A stretch of 64,000 nucleotides of DNA from Aestuariirhabdus litorea (lineage in GTDB: Bacteria; Pseudomonadota; Gammaproteobacteria; Pseudomonadales; Aestuariirhabdaceae), in the NCBI RefSeq assembly GCF_003864255.1, contig NZ_QWEZ01000001.1:1178001-1242000 (forward strand). The letters run 5' to 3'. Within the stretch, counting starts at the first letter, position 1. Each line of letters opens with the position of its first letter. The position numbers and the translations under genes are program-made. The notes beneath the pieces are model-generated. The model was not told where the DNA came from and did not search any database. It was given only the letters and a program-made list of their open reading frames with translations. Of the stretch, positions 62,633 through 64,000 are shown piece after piece.

Positions 62633-63831
62633 GGTGCAAACCGGTAAAGCGTGAAACTGTGGGTCGGTAGTACCCCCTTACCGGCAACGAACTGGCTCAT
62701 TCCTCGCCAGGGAACCAGCCCTGCGTAGAGATTGCCAGCCCAATCGCGGCCATAAAGGGGGGAGACCATCATTACGCTCAACGTCCCTTGGGGCATGAGC
62801 GTTCCCGTCTCCTGTGGACTGAAGACGGCGGGGCCGCGGGCCTTATTGGGGTGTAGACTGGCGTGGCCCCAGCGGCCGTTGCGCATCAGGGTCTGGGTAG
62901 GCTCGCCGGGGGCCGTCGGTACTCTGCGAATATCGTACTCATCGCCACCACAGACATAAACGGCGCTGCCGTCGGGGGCCACCACCAGGGAGTTTGGAGT
63001 GTCAAAATACGCCTCCCTTGGAGCTCCGTCTCCAATATGATGGGGCTTCGGGTGACGGGCGACGATACCGGCAAAGTGCTCCAATTTGCCCTCAGCAGAT
63101 ACCCTGACCACTACGTCCGGCGTACGTGATACGAAATAACTGTTACCCAGGCGATCTGCATCCCCCATCATCAGGTTTAGTTTGGCAGACCCTCTCCATG
63201 TTGATGTGCTCTCGGGCCAGGCACCGAGCCAGCTGGCCTGGTCGCTAGGCAGGTGGAGTGACCAGGCACCGTACCGTGTCGCGATGATAAGTTGGGTCTG
63301 ATCCTGCAGGGCAATACTGAAGGTGTTCCCAAGATCAAGACTACCCCCCTTGAGGTAAGTACCCGGTAGCGCTTTTTTTTCACCCCCCCCGCCAGCGACG
63401 GTATCGACCACCCAGTTCTTTCCCTGGAGTTGCAGCCTTCTTACCCGCTTATTACCTGTGTCACCAATAAACACCAACCCTGGGTGTGCACAGGCCAGGT
63501 TGTGGCTGCGGTAATAAGCTCCCACGCCCATTCTGAAACGGGTAAGGGCAGCCGGGCCGTCGATCAGTCCCTCAAAACCATCGCCGGCAATAGGCCAGCG
63601 CTGCCCATCGGGATCTATACGATCAATCCGCTGCCCGCTCGCCAGGAAAAGCGAGCCATCCTCGGTGCCGCACAGGTGGTGCAGACCACTGCCAGTTTGT
63701 AACATCTGGCCGAACGCAGGACCACCGGAAAGGGACCCCACAAAGGGCCGGACCTGCCACTGCTCATCAGCGCTAAGGGGGGGGGAAAGCAGGAGTTGCA
63801 GGAGACAGAGCAGGGCGGTGGTGCGGATCAT
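62629..63831 (-). CDS. secreted NHL/SMP-30-like beta-propeller protein
   Basis: This 400-residue exported protein (signal TTALLCLLQLLLSPPLSA) has repeated blades resembling NHL repeats: LFLASGQRIDRIDPDG, LVFIGDTGNKRVRRLQL, LIIATRYGAWSLHL, YFVSRTPDVVVRVSAEG and LVVAPDGSAVYVCGGDEYDIRRV. This points to a six-bladed propeller, but no catalytic metal residues were identified. Its start forms an ATGA overlap with the gene cut by the right edge and its end overlaps the lipoprotein gene. Function unknown. Confidence 0.65.
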   Translation of the reverse strand: MIRTTALLCLLQLLLSPPLSADEQWQVRPFVGSLSGGPAFGQMLQTGSGLHHLCGTEDGSLFLASGQRIDRIDPDGQRWPIAGDGFEGLIDGPAALTRFRMGVGAYYRSHNLACAHPGLVFIGDTGNKRVRRLQLQGKNWVVDTVAGGGGEKKALPGTYLKGGSLDLGNTFSIALQDQTQLIIATRYGAWSLHLPSDQASWLGAWPESTSTWRGSAKLNLMMGDADRLGNSYFVSRTPDVVVRVSAEGKLEHFAGIVARHPKPHHIGDGAPREAYFDTPNSLVVAPDGSAVYVCGGDEYDIRRVPTAPGEPTQTLMRNGRWGHASLHPNKARGPAVFSPQETGTLMPQGTLSVMMVSPLYGRDWAGNLYAGLVPWRGMSQFVAGKGVLPTHSFTLYRFAP

Positions 63832-64000
63832 GGCTGGCTCCCGTCAGCCCATTGTGGCAGTGCCTCAAGGTCGAGCTTGAGGCGCCAAACGCTCAGCCGG
63901 TCATTACCTGTCAATAGGAAAAAAGCGTTTCTCGGCGCGCTGTAGATCATGGCGTAGTTCATACCCAGGGGCGGAAGCTCTGCGTCGGGTAGTTTCAGGT
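63828..64000 (-). CDS. C-terminal end of another propeller-like protein, partial
   Basis: This minus-strand frame is open from the right edge to TGA at 63830-63828. The visible tail reads LPPLGMNYAMIYSAPRNAFFLLTGNDRLSVWRLKLDLEALPQW, given here in part as landmarks NAFFLLTGNDRLSVW and LKLDLEALPQW. The blade-like ending resembles the propeller proteins downstream. Its stop overlaps the next start as ATGA, so the operon extends beyond the window. Confidence 0.6.
   Translation of the reverse strand, partial: LKLPDAELPPLGMNYAMIYSAPRNAFFLLTGNDRLSVWRLKLDLEALPQWADGSQP

Overview
The window looks like chromosomal DNA from a gammaproteobacterium, probably a marine or aquatic member of the Pseudomonadales/Oceanospirillales sphere. 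The evidence is the long E. coli/Pseudomonas-type QueF, the ABC-2 transporter plus PA2817-like gene beside queF (as I remember the Pseudomonas aeruginosa neighbourhood), an RND efflux pair, sigma-54 regulation, and a complete XrtA (exosortase A)/PEP-CTERM exopolysaccharide locus. The genus cannot be fixed from sequence reading alone. I saw no tRNA, rRNA, CRISPR array, insertion sequence or clear pseudogene.

Region 1 (1-15 kb) holds housekeeping and regulatory genes: the end of a MoxR-type AAA+ ATPase with its VWA partner, a large membrane HD-GYP protein, a TIGR01777-type epimerase, an RND efflux pair behind a promoter with a 7-6-7 palindrome, a PA2817-like protein, an ABC-2 exporter, queF, a class III nucleotidyl cyclase, and an endonuclease V homologue that has lost most of its catalytic residues.

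Region 2 (15-29.5 kb) is the PEP-CTERM control and substrate zone. The prsK-prsR-prsT operon encodes a histidine kinase, a sigma-54 activator and a TPR protein. It is followed by a sulfotransferase, a membrane protein with deacetylase-like motifs, a glycosyltransferase and a strong bidirectional terminator. One PEP-CTERM protein of THxN type lies beyond the terminator, with a near-consensus sigma-54 promoter and upstream repeats, the arrangement expected of a PrsR target. Next comes a small enzyme island: a nitroreductase-like protein, a ThiF/E1-like adenylyltransferase and two FeeM/LuxI-like acyltransferases of the PEP-CTERM-associated type. This island is the best candidate here for an undescribed pathway.

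Region 3 (29.6-48.5 kb) is one tightly packed plus-strand operon, the canonical XrtA exopolysaccharide operon. In order it encodes the outer-membrane export lipoprotein, chain-length protein, tyrosine autokinase, TIGR03016 outer-membrane protein, TIGR03015 ATPase, WecB, XrtA deacetylase, FemAB-like protein, TIGR03087 glycosyltransferase, exosortase A, TIGR03088 glycosyltransferase, amidotransferase, TIGR04063 glycosyltransferase, another glycosyltransferase, an O-ligase-like polymerase and a sulfotransferase. Together these would build, polymerise and export a polysaccharide and process PEP-CTERM proteins.

Region 4 (48.5-64 kb) is mostly minus strand and looks like an accessory glycan module. 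It has a membrane alkaline-phosphatase-superfamily transferase or hydrolase, four glycosyltransferases, a NodB-type deacetylase, an asparagine-synthetase-like enzyme without the glutaminase cysteine, and a TPR protein. The end of the window holds a secreted 1084-residue protein resembling exo-rhamnogalacturonan lyases and a run of secreted beta-propeller-like proteins. A 25-bp AT-rich dyad lies between the divergent genes at 56.3 kb.
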